From contig CAIMLG010000220.1 in the NCBI GenBank assembly GCA_903842235.1, positions 1-32,831 on the forward strand: a stretch of 32,831 nucleotides of DNA. Direction: 5' to 3'. The translations under genes were made by a program, and so were the position numbers. Under the pieces are notes generated by a model, which was given only the letters and a program-made list of their open reading frames with translations, was not told the DNA's origin and did not search any database. Positions 7,822 to 15,641 of the stretch are shown here, piece by piece (within the stretch, counting starts at the first letter, position 1; each line of letters begins with the position of its first letter). The DNA comes from an uncultured Verrucomicrobia subdivision 3 bacterium (GTDB taxonomy: Bacteria > Verrucomicrobiota > Verrucomicrobiia > Limisphaerales > UBA11358).

Positions 7822-8142
7822 TCAGGGCACCGGGTGGACCGGGAGGGAGGGAGCCGACCGGGAACGCGGGAACGCCGAATCTCGAACGACCGATTCCGCG
7901 CGCTTCACATTTTCGGTGATCAAGAGCAGTTCCGGGCGCAGGGCGGGGTTTTCGCCGTGCTTGATGATCATCCGGTCCGCATAGCCGCGGATAATGGTGA
8001 AGATGTTGTTCAGCTCATGGGCGACTTCACGTCCGACGTGGCGGCAGTGGTTGAGGGGCGGCGACTCGTGATGGAGGCTGGCCAAAGCGGCGGGTTCCAA
8101 GCCGGGGGCCATTTTCAGGTAAAGGTTGTCGAGAGAGGACAT
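7822..8142 (-). CDS. Stand-alone histidine-kinase phosphoacceptor (HisKA-like) protein
   Basis: This 106-residue protein consists almost only of a dimerisation/phosphoacceptor helix pair. The H-box is VGREVAHELNNIFTIIRGYA (36-55) with candidate phosphoacceptor His42, and the second helix runs through PELLLITENVKRAESVVRD (70-88). It ends in a Pro/Ser tail with no N, G1 or G2 boxes, so it lacks an ATP-binding domain. It is not a truncation by the window, because both start and stop are here. It may accept phosphate from, or dimerise with, a kinase encoded elsewhere. The ATG at 8142 was chosen because upstream codons are antisense to lpxI and carry no family features. A degraded kinase gene is the alternative. 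Confidence 0.7.
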   Translation of the reverse strand: MSSLDNLYLKMAPGLEPAALASLHHESPPLNHCRHVGREVAHELNNIFTIIRGYADRMIIKHGENPALRPELLLITENVKRAESVVRDSAFPRSRSAPSLPVHPVP

Positions 8143-8313
8143 GGTCCTTGCAAAAGCAACCCGCTTGCCAACGCCATATTTTCCATCGTTTTTGGAAAAA
8201 ATGCCGGATACAGGACAGAACTTGATCGCAAATAGACACGCCGACCAGAAAGTGGACAGCAATTCGCGGCTGGATTCCCGCGCGACAATGGCTAAACTTC
8301 CCGCCCAAATCGC
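8143..8313. other. Divergent intergenic region, HisKA-like gene / lpxI
   Basis: No gene is seen in these 171 bases. On the plus strand TGGATT (8271-8276), 16 bases and TAAACT (8293-8298) could form a promoter for the lpxI operon with a leader of about 8-10 nt. No clear minus-strand promoter was found for the phosphoacceptor gene. Confidence 0.3.
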
Positions 8314-9135
8314 ATGCATCTTGCGCTCGAATCCATTGGCCTGATTGCCGGCAGCCGCTCGCTGCCGCTGGAATTCGCGCGCCTGGCCCGCGCCGCCGGC
8401 GTCCGCCGGATCGTTTGCACGGCGGTGGAAGGGGAAACCGATCCCGCTTTGGCGGCGTTGGTGGACGACATCGTCTGGCTCAAGGTCGGCCAGATCAACA
8501 AGATGATCGGCGCCTTCACCGAACGGGGCGTGAAGCAATGCGTCATGGCCGGTCAGGTGGCGCCCAAAAACCTGTTTGAGCTGCGCCCGGATTTGCGCGC
8601 CCTGGGCATGTTGATGCGGCTGAAAGAGAAAAATGCGCACACGATTTTCGGGGCAATTGCCGACGAACTTAAAAAAGACGGCGTGGAGTTGATCGCAGCC
8701 ACCCCGTGGCTGGCACCGCTGATGCCGCAAACCGGATTTGAACTGGGGCCCAAGCTTTCCGCCGCCCAAACGGAAGACGTGGCCTTTGGTTTTCGCATGG
8801 CCAAGGAAGTTTCCCGGCTGGAGATCGGCCAGCTCGTCGTGGTCAAAAACGGCACGGTGCTGGCTGTGGAAGGCTTTGAGGGCACGGATAAATGCCTGGC
8901 GCGCGGCGGCGAACTCGCCGGCAAGGATGGCGGGGCGGTGGCCGTGAAAGTCGCCAAGCGGAATCACGACCTGCGCTTTGACATTCCCTGCATGGGCGCG
9001 AAAACCTTGGAGACCTGCGCGGCGGCCCAAATCGCCGTCCTGGCGCTCGAATCCGGCCAGTCGCTCCTCCTCGAACGCGCAGCCTGCGCGGAGCTGGCGA
9101 AGCAAAACAAAATTTCCGTGACGACCGTTGCTTAA
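8314..9135 (+). CDS. lpxI: UDP-2,3-diacylglucosamine pyrophosphatase LpxI
   Basis: This 273-residue protein belongs to the LpxI (DUF1009) family. It hydrolyses UDP-2,3-diacylglucosamine to lipid X plus UMP in the Raetz lipid A pathway, replacing LpxH. Recognisable family blocks are GLIAGSRSLPLEFARLA (9-25), VGQINKMIGAFTERGVKQCV, MAGQVAPKNLF and the C-terminal domain with AKRNHDLRFDIPCMGAKTLE. It implies an LPS-bearing outer membrane. It heads a same-strand cluster with an unknown gene 32 bp downstream, then amgK and murU at almost no spacing, so lipid A and peptidoglycan-recycling enzymes are probably expressed together. Confidence 0.92.
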   Translation: MHLALESIGLIAGSRSLPLEFARLARAAGVRRIVCTAVEGETDPALAALVDDIVWLKVGQINKMIGAFTERGVKQCVMAGQVAPKNLFELRPDLRALGMLMRLKEKNAHTIFGAIADELKKDGVELIAATPWLAPLMPQTGFELGPKLSAAQTEDVAFGFRMAKEVSRLEIGQLVVVKNGTVLAVEGFEGTDKCLARGGELAGKDGGAVAVKVAKRNHDLRFDIPCMGAKTLETCAAAQIAVLALESGQSLLLERAACAELAKQNKISVTTVA

Positions 9136-9167
9136 TATAAAATAAAAACCAAACCACAAAATTTCCC

Positions 9168-9674
9168 ATGCTGCAATCCCACGAACTCCTCGGTTTCATG
9201 TCGCCGGCGCTGGCGAATGATATATTGTCCTTCATTTTTGAATCGGACAAGCCGGCCTACCGCGCCGCGCTGGCCGCCGTGGCCGAAGCCAAGCGCGTCC
9301 GCCCCATTTTCCTCGAACGCCAGCCCCGGGCCGAGCGCCACACCACGATGCTGTCCGTGCTGACCAAGCCGAACTTGGACGCCGCCGCCGCCGCCTTCAT
9401 TCGCGCCTGGCTGGTGAAGAAGCACGTTGCGATGCTGGTGGATTTCCTCAACGCCCTCGGCGTGCCGCACGAAAACGGCGTGGTGGAAGACCTGCCCGGC
9501 ACCATGGACGAGGCCAAGCTGAAAGCCGCTGTGGAACTGCTGCTCGGCAAATATTCCCATGAAGTGGTGGCTGTGTATCTGAATGCCTTCAACGACATGA
9601 ACGCCGCCGGCTGGCCGAATCTGAAGGTGCTGCTGGAAACCGACACGCGGCTGCAGTTGGGCAACGCCGCCTGA
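9168..9674 (+). CDS. Conserved-looking protein of unknown function in the lpxI-amgK operon
   Basis: This 168-residue protein is predicted cytoplasmic, with no signal or membrane segment. I do not recognise the family. It is mostly helical and charged, with an Ala-rich helix near 74-82 and blocks such as AKRVRPIFLERQPRAERH (43-60), LVKKHVAMLVDFLNALGVPH (83-102) and LLLGKYSHEVVAVYLNAFND (123-142). Codon use matches its neighbours. It sits 32 bp after lpxI and its stop is two bases before the GTG of amgK, so it should be translated with the envelope enzymes. Context suggests a link to envelope metabolism, but nothing in the protein proves it. Confidence 0.75.
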   Translation: MLQSHELLGFMSPALANDILSFIFESDKPAYRAALAAVAEAKRVRPIFLERQPRAERHTTMLSVLTKPNLDAAAAAFIRAWLVKKHVAMLVDFLNALGVPHENGVVEDLPGTMDEAKLKAAVELLLGKYSHEVVAVYLNAFNDMNAAGWPNLKVLLETDTRLQLGNAA

Positions 9675-9676
9675 TC

Positions 9677-10627
9677 GTGGCTGACGCCCGCGCATTTCCC
9701 GGCTTTGCGTCCTGGCGGACCGCCGCCTGCGAGCCGCTCACCGGCGACGCCTCGGCGCGGAAATATTTCCGCCTGCGCACCGCCTCGCAGTCAGCCATCC
9801 TGATGGACGCCTCGCAGGTGCCCGATTCCGTGGCACCGTTCATCCGCATCGCCAAGCATCTCCGAAAGATCGGTTTCAGCGCCCCGGATATTCTGGCGCG
9901 GGAAACCGAGAGCGGCTTGCTGTTGATTGAAGATTTCGGCGACGACACCTTTGCGCGCCGGCTGGAGAATCTGGCGCAGGCGGAACCACTCTTCACGCTG
10001 GCCACCGATGTCCTGATCGCGCTGCACCGGCATCCGCAAGCGGTGCCGGAAACCCTGCGGGACTATCATCCGGAAAAAATGCTGGAGGACATCGAGCTGT
10101 TTGTGCAATGGCGCACGCCGCAGGTGACCGCGCTGGAGAAAGAAGATTTCCGCGCCGCGTGGCGGGCGGTGCTGCCGCTGGCGCAGCAGGTGCCGGCGTC
10201 GCTGCTGCTGCGGGATTATCACGTGGCCAATCTCATGCTGCTGCCGGGGCGCGCGGGCTTGCGGCAGGCCGGCCTGCTGGATTTTCAAGACGCCTATCGC
10301 GGCCCGGTGACGTATGACCTGATTTCCCTGCTGGAAGACGCCCGGCGCGAGGTGCCCGAGGCGCTCCAGCGCAAACTTTTTGCCCGCTACCTCGCGGCTT
10401 TTCCCGACCTGGACCGCGAGAAATTTGAAAGGTCCGCCGCCATTCTCGCGGCGCAGCGGCACACGCGGGTGCTGGGCATTTTTGAGCGGCTCGCGCGCCA
10501 AGAGGGCAAGCTGGATTACCGCCGGCTGCATTCGCCGCGCGTGGAAAGATTATTGCGCCAGGCGTTGCACCACCCGGCGCTGAGCGAGGTCAAAGACTGG
10601 ATGGATCGCCATGCCATTACGGATTAA
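9677..10627 (+). CDS. amgK: Anomeric sugar kinase AmgK (N-acetylmuramate/GlcNAc kinase)
   Basis: This 316-residue aminoglycoside-phosphotransferase-fold kinase should phosphorylate C1 of N-acetylmuramate or GlcNAc during peptidoglycan recycling. Features in order are a nucleotide loop GDASARKYFRL (23-33), LLIEDFGDD (82-90), the Brenner motif LLRDYHVANLM (177-187, catalytic Asp180) and the metal motif LLDFQDA (200-206). The GTG start at 9677 follows the previous stop by two bases, and the C-terminus overlaps murU by 17 bases, so coupling is tight. The amgK-murU pair defines the recycling bypass that feeds UDP-MurNAc without MurA and can give intrinsic fosfomycin tolerance. The kinase fold is certain; the exact sugar is inferred from the neighbour. 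Confidence 0.9.
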   Translation: MADARAFPGFASWRTAACEPLTGDASARKYFRLRTASQSAILMDASQVPDSVAPFIRIAKHLRKIGFSAPDILARETESGLLLIEDFGDDTFARRLENLAQAEPLFTLATDVLIALHRHPQAVPETLRDYHPEKMLEDIELFVQWRTPQVTALEKEDFRAAWRAVLPLAQQVPASLLLRDYHVANLMLLPGRAGLRQAGLLDFQDAYRGPVTYDLISLLEDARREVPEALQRKLFARYLAAFPDLDREKFERSAAILAAQRHTRVLGIFERLARQEGKLDYRRLHSPRVERLLRQALHHPALSEVKDWMDRHAITD

Positions 10628-11330
10628 AACCGCCATGCTGCTGGCCGCCGGCTACGGCACGCGCCTCCAGCCGCTCACCGACCACACGCCCAAGCCGCTG
10701 GTGCCCGTCGCCGGCCGGCCGATGATCGCCTACGCGCTGGATAAACTCCGCGCCTACCGCATGGAGCACCTCGTCATCAACGTCTCCCATCTCAAGGCGC
10801 AACTGGTGGATTACTGCGCGGCGCAAACGGATTTTCGCATCACCATCTCCGACGAGGCCGAACCGCTCGAGACCGGCGGCGGCTTGAAAAAAGCCGAGCC
10901 GTTCCTCGGCGACGAACCCGTCTTTGCCATCAACAGCGACATCCTCTGGAGCGACACCGGCGACACTGCACTCAACCGGCTGACCCAAGCTTGGGAGGAT
11001 GATAAAATGGATTTTCTGCTGCTCGCGCAATCCAAGGCCCGGGCCATCGGCCACGACCAGGGGGAGGATCACCTGTTCATCAAGCCCGAGAACACCCTCG
11101 GTTGGACCGCTGCTGACGCGCCCTACATCATTTCCGGCATTGGCATTTTTCATCCGCGCGTGCTCCAGACCGTGGCGCCGGGTAAATTTTCCGTCAAAGT
11201 GCTTTGGCGGCAGGCGCTGGCTCAAAACCGGCTTTTCTGTCTGCCGCACCATGGCCGCTGGTATCAGACCGGCACGGTGGAGGACATCCAGCGCACGGAA
11301 ACCGAATTGAAGCAGTTACCGCTTAAATGA
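10611..11330 (+). CDS. murU: N-acetylmuramate-1-phosphate uridylyltransferase MurU
   Basis: This 239-residue nucleotidyltransferase has the G-x-G-T-R-L signature MLLAAGYGTRLQPLTDHTPK (9-28), then PLVPVAGRPMI, the uridine-binding region EPLETGGGLKKAEPFL, and the metal-binding INSDILW. Length and order match MurU rather than the longer glucose-1-phosphate enzymes. It would convert MurNAc-1-phosphate plus UTP to UDP-MurNAc, completing the pathway begun by AmgK. Its start lies inside the amgK 3' end (17-base overlap), implying translational coupling. A mannose-1-phosphate transferase is the alternative, made unlikely by the operon. Confidence 0.9.
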   Translation: MPLRIKTAMLLAAGYGTRLQPLTDHTPKPLVPVAGRPMIAYALDKLRAYRMEHLVINVSHLKAQLVDYCAAQTDFRITISDEAEPLETGGGLKKAEPFLGDEPVFAINSDILWSDTGDTALNRLTQAWEDDKMDFLLLAQSKARAIGHDQGEDHLFIKPENTLGWTAADAPYIISGIGIFHPRVLQTVAPGKFSVKVLWRQALAQNRLFCLPHHGRWYQTGTVEDIQRTETELKQLPLK

Positions 11331-11367
11331 CGTTCGCCGCGTCGCTTTTCTCCAAGGCACGAGGGTT

Positions 11368-11421
11368 TTGAACAACGAAGTAACCAAGTGGAATCGGCTT
11401 GGTTCCTTCTTTGTTGTTCAA
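11368..11421. repeat. Long imperfect inverted repeat downstream of murU
   Basis: The arm TTGAACAACGAAGTAACCAAG (11368-11388, shown to 21 as the arm itself) pairs with 11398-11421 around a nine-base loop, with one three-base bulge and one mismatch. It lies 38 bp after the murU stop and has no following T-run on the plus strand, so a 3'-end stabiliser or degenerate mobile relic is as likely as a terminator. The remainder of the 192-bp gap 11331-11522 contains no gene I can support. Confidence 0.6.
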
Positions 11422-11511
11422 TTCCTTTCCCGTTTTGGCATCTGTGGCAAAAACGCCCCGGCCAAAATCTTTCCCCAAAATCATTGTCTGGTTTGGGGCT
11501 TCCGTGAACAT

Positions 11512-11517
11512 TATACC
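11512..11517 (+). promoter_or_regulatory. Possible -10 element of the sigma fusion gene
   Basis: TATACC ends five bases before the ATG at 11523, the same placement as the other putative leaderless promoters, but the -35 at the matching distance (TGGTTT, 11489-11494) is weak. The same bases read TATAAT on the opposite strand. Confidence 0.3.
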
Positions 11518-11522
11518 GGTAG

Positions 11523-13451
11523 ATGAGCGAACCGACCGATCACGAACTCCTGGCCGACTACGCCCGCACCGGGGCCGAGCGGCCGTTTGCTGGCCTCGTG
11601 GCGCGGCACTTGAACCTCGTCCATTCCGCCGCGCGCCGGTTTGTCGGCAACGAGGCGCAGGCCGAGGAGATCACGCAAGCCGTCTTTCTCATTCTGGCGC
11701 GCAAAGCGGGCCTATTAAGTGCTGCCACCGTTCTCTCCGGTTGGCTTTACCAGACCGCCCGGCTCACAGCGGCCAGCGCGCTAAAAGCCGAGCGGCGCCG
11801 GCAGCACCGCGAACAGGAGGCCTATATGCAAACCCGGGATAACGAAGCCGAGGCCGCCGTGTGGCGGGAGATTGCGCCGCTGCTGGACGCCGCCATGGGC
11901 AAGCTGGGGGAGACCGACCGCACCGTGCTGGTGCTGCGATTCTTTGAGCGGCAGACCAACGCCCAGGTGGCGGCGGCATTAGGGATGGCCGAGGGCGCGG
12001 TGCAACGGCGGGGGCTGCGGGCGCTGGAGAAACTGCGGGCCAACTTTGCCAAGCAGGGCGTGACGCACACCGCCCAAGCCATTGCCGGCACCGTGATGCA
12101 AAATGCCGTGCAGGTAGCCCCGGCGGGCCTGTTGGTGAAAGTTTCCCTGCTGGCCGCCAAGGGCGCGGCGACCACAACGGCAATAACAACCCTCGTGAAA
12201 GGAACCTTAAAAGTTATGTCATGGACAAAAGCAAAAACGGCGATTGTGGTCGGCGCGGGGGTTTTGTTTGCGACTGGGGCAGCAATAGTGATTTCGAGTT
12301 TTCCAGACGCTCCGCCGGCGAACCCGGCGATGGTGCGGCAAATTTTGTCGGGGGCATTCGCTCGCATCAGCGCACCGCTGTCGTCGCAAATGCGCTTTGT
12401 GATCGAGTTGGAAGAAGTGCCGAAACCTTTTACAGAAAAACAAGCGCGGGCGGAGGCAAAACAAATCCAAGATGACGTGAGAAAGCACGAATCCACGGTT
12501 CCAGGCCTGCGGCCCGAAGATTTGGCGAAACTCCCGCCACAAGTTCGGGCGGAACGCGAACGGAGGCAGGCCGAGACTTTGGACATTCAGACCGAGAGCG
12601 TGCGTTGGGCGCACCAACCCCGCCTGTATCAGGAACAGGAGTTTGTTTCCGGCGGACAGTGGCGGCTCGACCAGACAGAGATCTCACCCAAGCCGGAAAA
12701 ATTGCTGAAGTTGGACCGGCCGCTGGCCAAAGACATTGCTTACGAACGGACATACATCATGCTCGCGGAGACGAACGCTCCAGGCCAGCGCTCGTTTCAG
12801 ATAGATCATCGGATGCGAAGTGTTTGGTTTATAAATTCAGGGTGGTCGCAACCGCGTTGCTGGCAGGCTGGCACACTTGAACCGATGATTGCCTACATGC
12901 TCACGACAACGTTGAGTGATTTGAAGGACTTCGTCAAACTTGCCAAAGCCAGATCGCCGACGGAGAAAGACGTGGATTCCTTCGCTGGTGTAAAGCTGGA
13001 TACCGCCAAGCTCGAAACCCTTGTCCATGGTAAGAGCCTGCTATGGAAGGTCAAGACAGACGAAGTTACGGAGGGCGGACGCAAGCTCGCCGTGCTCCGG
13101 CTTAAGGCAAGAAAGACATCTTTGGTCAGCGGCATGGGCATCGCTTTGTATGGAGCGGAGCTTGCCTTCTTCGCCGACGCCGCCAATCCGGCTAATATCT
13201 ATCGCATCGAAATAATGAACCTGCCCTCGCTGTTCTCGCAGCCATCCACGCCTTGCATTTCGATCCGCGATGACTTCGACACCAACGGCTTCCCGCATAC
13301 CTGGATTGTTGAAACCCCCAACGACCCGCACACGACAAAAAAGACCATCAAGTTTAAAGAGATTGATCTCTCTGCGAAGTTTGACAGCCAATCTGTCTTC
13401 TGGTTGGAAATTCCAAAGAGTTACCAAATTAACGGGCGACTTCCCAAGTAA
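11523..13451 (+). CDS. ECF-like sigma factor fused to a membrane segment and large C-terminal domain
   Basis: This 642-residue protein starts as a sigma-70 family factor. Region 2 is at about 10-80 (HELLADYARTG, AEEITQAVFLILARK, WLYQTAR) and region 4 at about 118-175 (LGETDRTVLVLRFFE, AQVAAALGMAEGAVQRRG). A linker leads to one transmembrane helix at about 238-260 (AIVVGAGVLFATGAAIVISS) and a domain of nearly 380 residues of unknown fold that would be outside the cytoplasm. The frame is uninterrupted, so the fusion is in the sequence and not a shadow. The C-terminal half is visibly less GC-rich than neighbouring genes. Inference: a membrane-tethered sigma factor whose exported part may sense a signal or control its release. 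An internal ATG at 12216 could start a sigma-less product. Confidence 0.82.
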   Translation: MSEPTDHELLADYARTGAERPFAGLVARHLNLVHSAARRFVGNEAQAEEITQAVFLILARKAGLLSAATVLSGWLYQTARLTAASALKAERRRQHREQEAYMQTRDNEAEAAVWREIAPLLDAAMGKLGETDRTVLVLRFFERQTNAQVAAALGMAEGAVQRRGLRALEKLRANFAKQGVTHTAQAIAGTVMQNAVQVAPAGLLVKVSLLAAKGAATTTAITTLVKGTLKVMSWTKAKTAIVVGAGVLFATGAAIVISSFPDAPPANPAMVRQILSGAFARISAPLSSQMRFVIELEEVPKPFTEKQARAEAKQIQDDVRKHESTVPGLRPEDLAKLPPQVRAERERRQAETLDIQTESVRWAHQPRLYQEQEFVSGGQWRLDQTEISPKPEKLLKLDRPLAKDIAYERTYIMLAETNAPGQRSFQIDHRMRSVWFINSGWSQPRCWQAGTLEPMIAYMLTTTLSDLKDFVKLAKARSPTEKDVDSFAGVKLDTAKLETLVHGKSLLWKVKTDEVTEGGRKLAVLRLKARKTSLVSGMGIALYGAELAFFADAANPANIYRIEIMNLPSLFSQPSTPCISIRDDFDTNGFPHTWIVETPNDPHTTKKTIKFKEIDLSAKFDSQSVFWLEIPKSYQINGRLPK

Positions 13452-13720
13452 AGCGGGTGTCCCAAATGCGAGCCAGTTGAAATACTCGTCATCGAAAAGG
13501 CAAAATAGTATCGCCCCGCCCGGCCCGGTTCGGGAGCGGCCGGAAAATGCGCCAGCATTTTGGCGTGCGGTGGCCCGGAGTGCTTCCCCACTCAGCCCCA
13601 AGGTTTGAACCACCAATGCACCGAGACACTAAGAAACACAACGCAGCCGTGGTTGCTAGTTTGTCTATTTTGAAACCCCTGGGTGTTTTTGTGGCTTTGC
13701 GGGAGCGGAAAAAGGTTTAT
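13452..13720. repeat. Non-coding stretch with probable relics of dispersed repeats
   Basis: No gene is supported here. AAAATGC (13544-13550) pairs with GCATTTT (13555-13561) around a GCCA loop. The segment CACCAATGCACCGAGACACT (about 13611-13630) followed by AAGAAACAC, with the later GGTGTTTTTGTGGCTTTGCG, resembles non-coding repeats I associate with verrucomicrobial intergenic regions. That recollection cannot be checked here. Confidence 0.4.
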
Positions 13721-13749
13721 TTGACGCTGGTCGCGACTCCGGCAAAACT
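13721..13749 (+). promoter_or_regulatory. Sigma70-like promoter of the FKBP gene
   Basis: TTGACG (13721-13726), 17 bases and AAAACT (13744-13749) stand five bases before the ATG at 13755, the same geometry as the hisD promoter. Confidence 0.45.
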
Positions 13750-13754
13750 GGCGC

Positions 13755-14087
13755 ATGGCAAATCTCGAATTGAAAATTGAAAAACTCCAGGCCGGCACCG
13801 GCGCCGCCCCCAAAAAAGGCGACACGGTGACGGTGCATTACACCGGCACCTTTACCGACGGCCTCAAATTTGACAGCTCGGTGGATCGCGCGGAGCCGTT
13901 TGCGTTCGTGCTCGGCGCGGGCCAGGTGATCGCCGGCTGGGATCTGGGCGTGGCGCAGATGAAGGTCGGCGATCAGGTGAAGCTCACCATCCCGCCGGAG
14001 CTGGCCTACGGCCGCGCGGGTTATCCCGGCGCCATCCCGCCGAATGCCACGCTGATCTTTGTGGTGGAGTTGTTGGGCATCAACTGA
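13755..14087 (+). CDS. FKBP-type peptidyl-prolyl cis-trans isomerase
   Basis: This 110-residue single FKBP domain catalyses proline isomerisation in folding proteins. The active-site aromatic shell is conserved: Tyr29 and Phe39-Asp40 in [16 protein letters not shown], Val58-Ile59 and Trp62 in [11 protein letters not shown], Tyr85 in ELAYG and Phe102 in IFVVELL. There is no signal peptide, so it should be cytoplasmic. Length equals a minimal FKBP12-like domain, with no trigger-factor or SlyD insert. It appears to be monocistronic, with its own promoter and a 60-bp gap to the next gene. Confidence 0.95.
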   Translation: MANLELKIEKLQAGTGAAPKKGDTVTVHYTGTFTDGLKFDSSVDRAEPFAFVLGAGQVIAGWDLGVAQMKVGDQVKLTIPPELAYGRAGYPGAIPPNATLIFVVELLGIN

Positions 14088-14112
14088 CGGCGCGGGCGGG
14101 CCGGCAAAAGCC

Positions 14113-14141
14113 TTTCCATTTGCCGCCAATTTGGTTTAGTA
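14113..14141 (+). promoter_or_regulatory. Weak sigma70-like promoter of the TolB-like gene
   Basis: TTTCCA (14113-14118), 17 bases and TTAGTA (14136-14141) end six bases before the ATG at 14148. Both boxes are weak; it is listed because its position matches the recurrent 35-base geometry. Confidence 0.3.
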
Positions 14142-14147
14142 GGCCGC

Positions 14148-15641
14148 ATGAAATCCATTCTGCGGTTGTGCTTGGCGCTGGTTTTTTTATGCTGGCACGC
14201 CGCCATGTCGCACGCCGCCACCAACCTGGGCCTGTTCACCGATCACACGGACGTCGGCACCGTCGCCCAAGCGGGCACCGTGCAATACCAGCCGGCGGAT
14301 GGTGTTTATCAGGTGACCGGCGGCGGCGAAAACATCTGGAGCACCAACGACGCCTTTCATTTCGTCTGGAAAAAGCTGACGGGCGAGGTGGCGCTCACGG
14401 CGGAGATCCGCTTTGCCGGCACCAACGGCAATCCGCATCGCAAAGCGTGCCTGATGCTGCGCCAGTCACTCGCGGCGGATGCGGTGTATGCGGATGTGGC
14501 GCTGCATGCCAGCGGGCTGACGGCGCTGCAATATCGGGCCGCCCCCGGCGCGCCGACCACGGAAATTCAATCAGATCTCGCCGCGCCGGAGCGCCTGCGG
14601 CTGGAAAAGCGTGGCGATTATGTGGCGCTGTTTCTGGCGTCGGCGGGCGGCGCGTGGCAACCGGCCGGGCAGTTGCGGCTGCCCTTCGCGGCGCCGTTCT
14701 ACGCGGGCCTGGCGGTGTGCGCCCATGACAATCAGACCAACGCCCAAGCCAGGTTTTCCAATGTGGAGCTGGTGACCTTGCCGCCGGCCGCCCAGGTCGC
14801 CCCGGCGCTGGCCAGCGTGCTGGAGGTGGTGAGCCTTGCGGATGGCCGCCGGCGCGTGGTTTACCAGACGACCAACCACCTTGAGGCGCCCAACTGGTCG
14901 CGCGACGGGAGCTATTTTCTGTTCAACGGCGGCGGGAAGATTTTCAAATTGCCGGTCACGGGCGGCGCGCCGCAGCCGCTCACCCTGCGCCCGGACGTGA
15001 AATGCAACAACGATCACGGCCTGTCGCCCGACGGCACGCAGTTGGTCGTCAGCGGCGAGGCCGCGCCCGGCGAAGGCTCGCGCATTTACCGGCTGCCGGT
15101 GGCCGGCGGCGCGGCGCAGTTGATCACGCCGCGCGCGCCGTCGTATTGGCATGGCTGGTCGCCGGATGGCGGAACGCTGGCCTACTGCGCCGCGCGCAAC
15201 GGGCAGTTTGACGTTTACACGATTCCCGCGGCGGGCGGCGAGGAAACCCGCCTGACCGACACGCCCGGCTTGGACGACGGCCCGGAGTATTCGCCGGATG
15301 GAAAACATATTTACTTCAACTCCGACCGGACCGGGCGCATGCAGATTTGGCGAATGAAAGCGGACGGCTCGGAGCAAACGCAAATCACGACGGACGATTA
15401 CAACAACTGGTTTGCGCATCCGTCGCCGGACGGCCAGTGGCTGGTTTTGCTCTCGTATCCCAAGGAGGTGACCGGTCATCCGCCCGGCAAAGATGTGAGC
15501 TTGCGGCTCCTCGCGCTGGCGGATGGCAACGTCCAGGTGCTCGCCACCTTTTTCGGCGGGCAGGGGACCATCAATGTGCCGTCATGGTCGCCTGACAGCA
15601 AAAGCCTGGCGTTTGTCAGCTATCAGCGGATTTACCCATGA
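14148..15641 (+). CDS. Exported TolB-like beta-propeller protein with N-terminal concanavalin-like domain
   Basis: This 497-residue protein has a signal peptide (1-24, ending SHAA). Residues about 28-215 resemble a DUF1349/laminin-G-like beta sandwich (GGGENIWSTND, VALTAEIRF, FYAGLAVCAHD). Residues about 228-497 form a PD40/WD40-like propeller with repeated W-S-x-D-G or L-S-P-D-G blades: NWSRDGSYFLF, GLSPDGTQLVV, GWSPDGGTLAY, EYSPDGKHIYF, HPSPDGQWLVL and SWSPDSKSLAF. The propeller resembles TolB but lacks the TolB N-terminal domain, and no tol/pal genes are near. Periplasmic binding of a protein or glycan is plausible; no enzyme motif is seen. Its stop overlaps the next start by four bases (ATGA), so the two are coupled. 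Confidence 0.82.
   Translation: MKSILRLCLALVFLCWHAAMSHAATNLGLFTDHTDVGTVAQAGTVQYQPADGVYQVTGGGENIWSTNDAFHFVWKKLTGEVALTAEIRFAGTNGNPHRKACLMLRQSLAADAVYADVALHASGLTALQYRAAPGAPTTEIQSDLAAPERLRLEKRGDYVALFLASAGGAWQPAGQLRLPFAAPFYAGLAVCAHDNQTNAQARFSNVELVTLPPAAQVAPALASVLEVVSLADGRRRVVYQTTNHLEAPNWSRDGSYFLFNGGGKIFKLPVTGGAPQPLTLRPDVKCNNDHGLSPDGTQLVVSGEAAPGEGSRIYRLPVAGGAAQLITPRAPSYWHGWSPDGGTLAYCAARNGQFDVYTIPAAGGEETRLTDTPGLDDGPEYSPDGKHIYFNSDRTGRMQIWRMKADGSEQTQITTDDYNNWFAHPSPDGQWLVLLSYPKEVTGHPPGKDVSLRLLALADGNVQVLATFFGGQGTINVPSWSPDSKSLAFVSYQRIYP

Noticed and set aside
8143-9159. Upstream extension of the phosphoacceptor gene to 445 residues
   Set aside because: The extra N-terminal part is antisense to lpxI; only the last 106 residues show a domain.
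11323-11511. 62-residue minus-strand frame after murU
   Set aside because: It reads through a large inverted repeat, has no recognised family, and its start overlaps promoter-like sequence; it could be a small gene but support is too thin.
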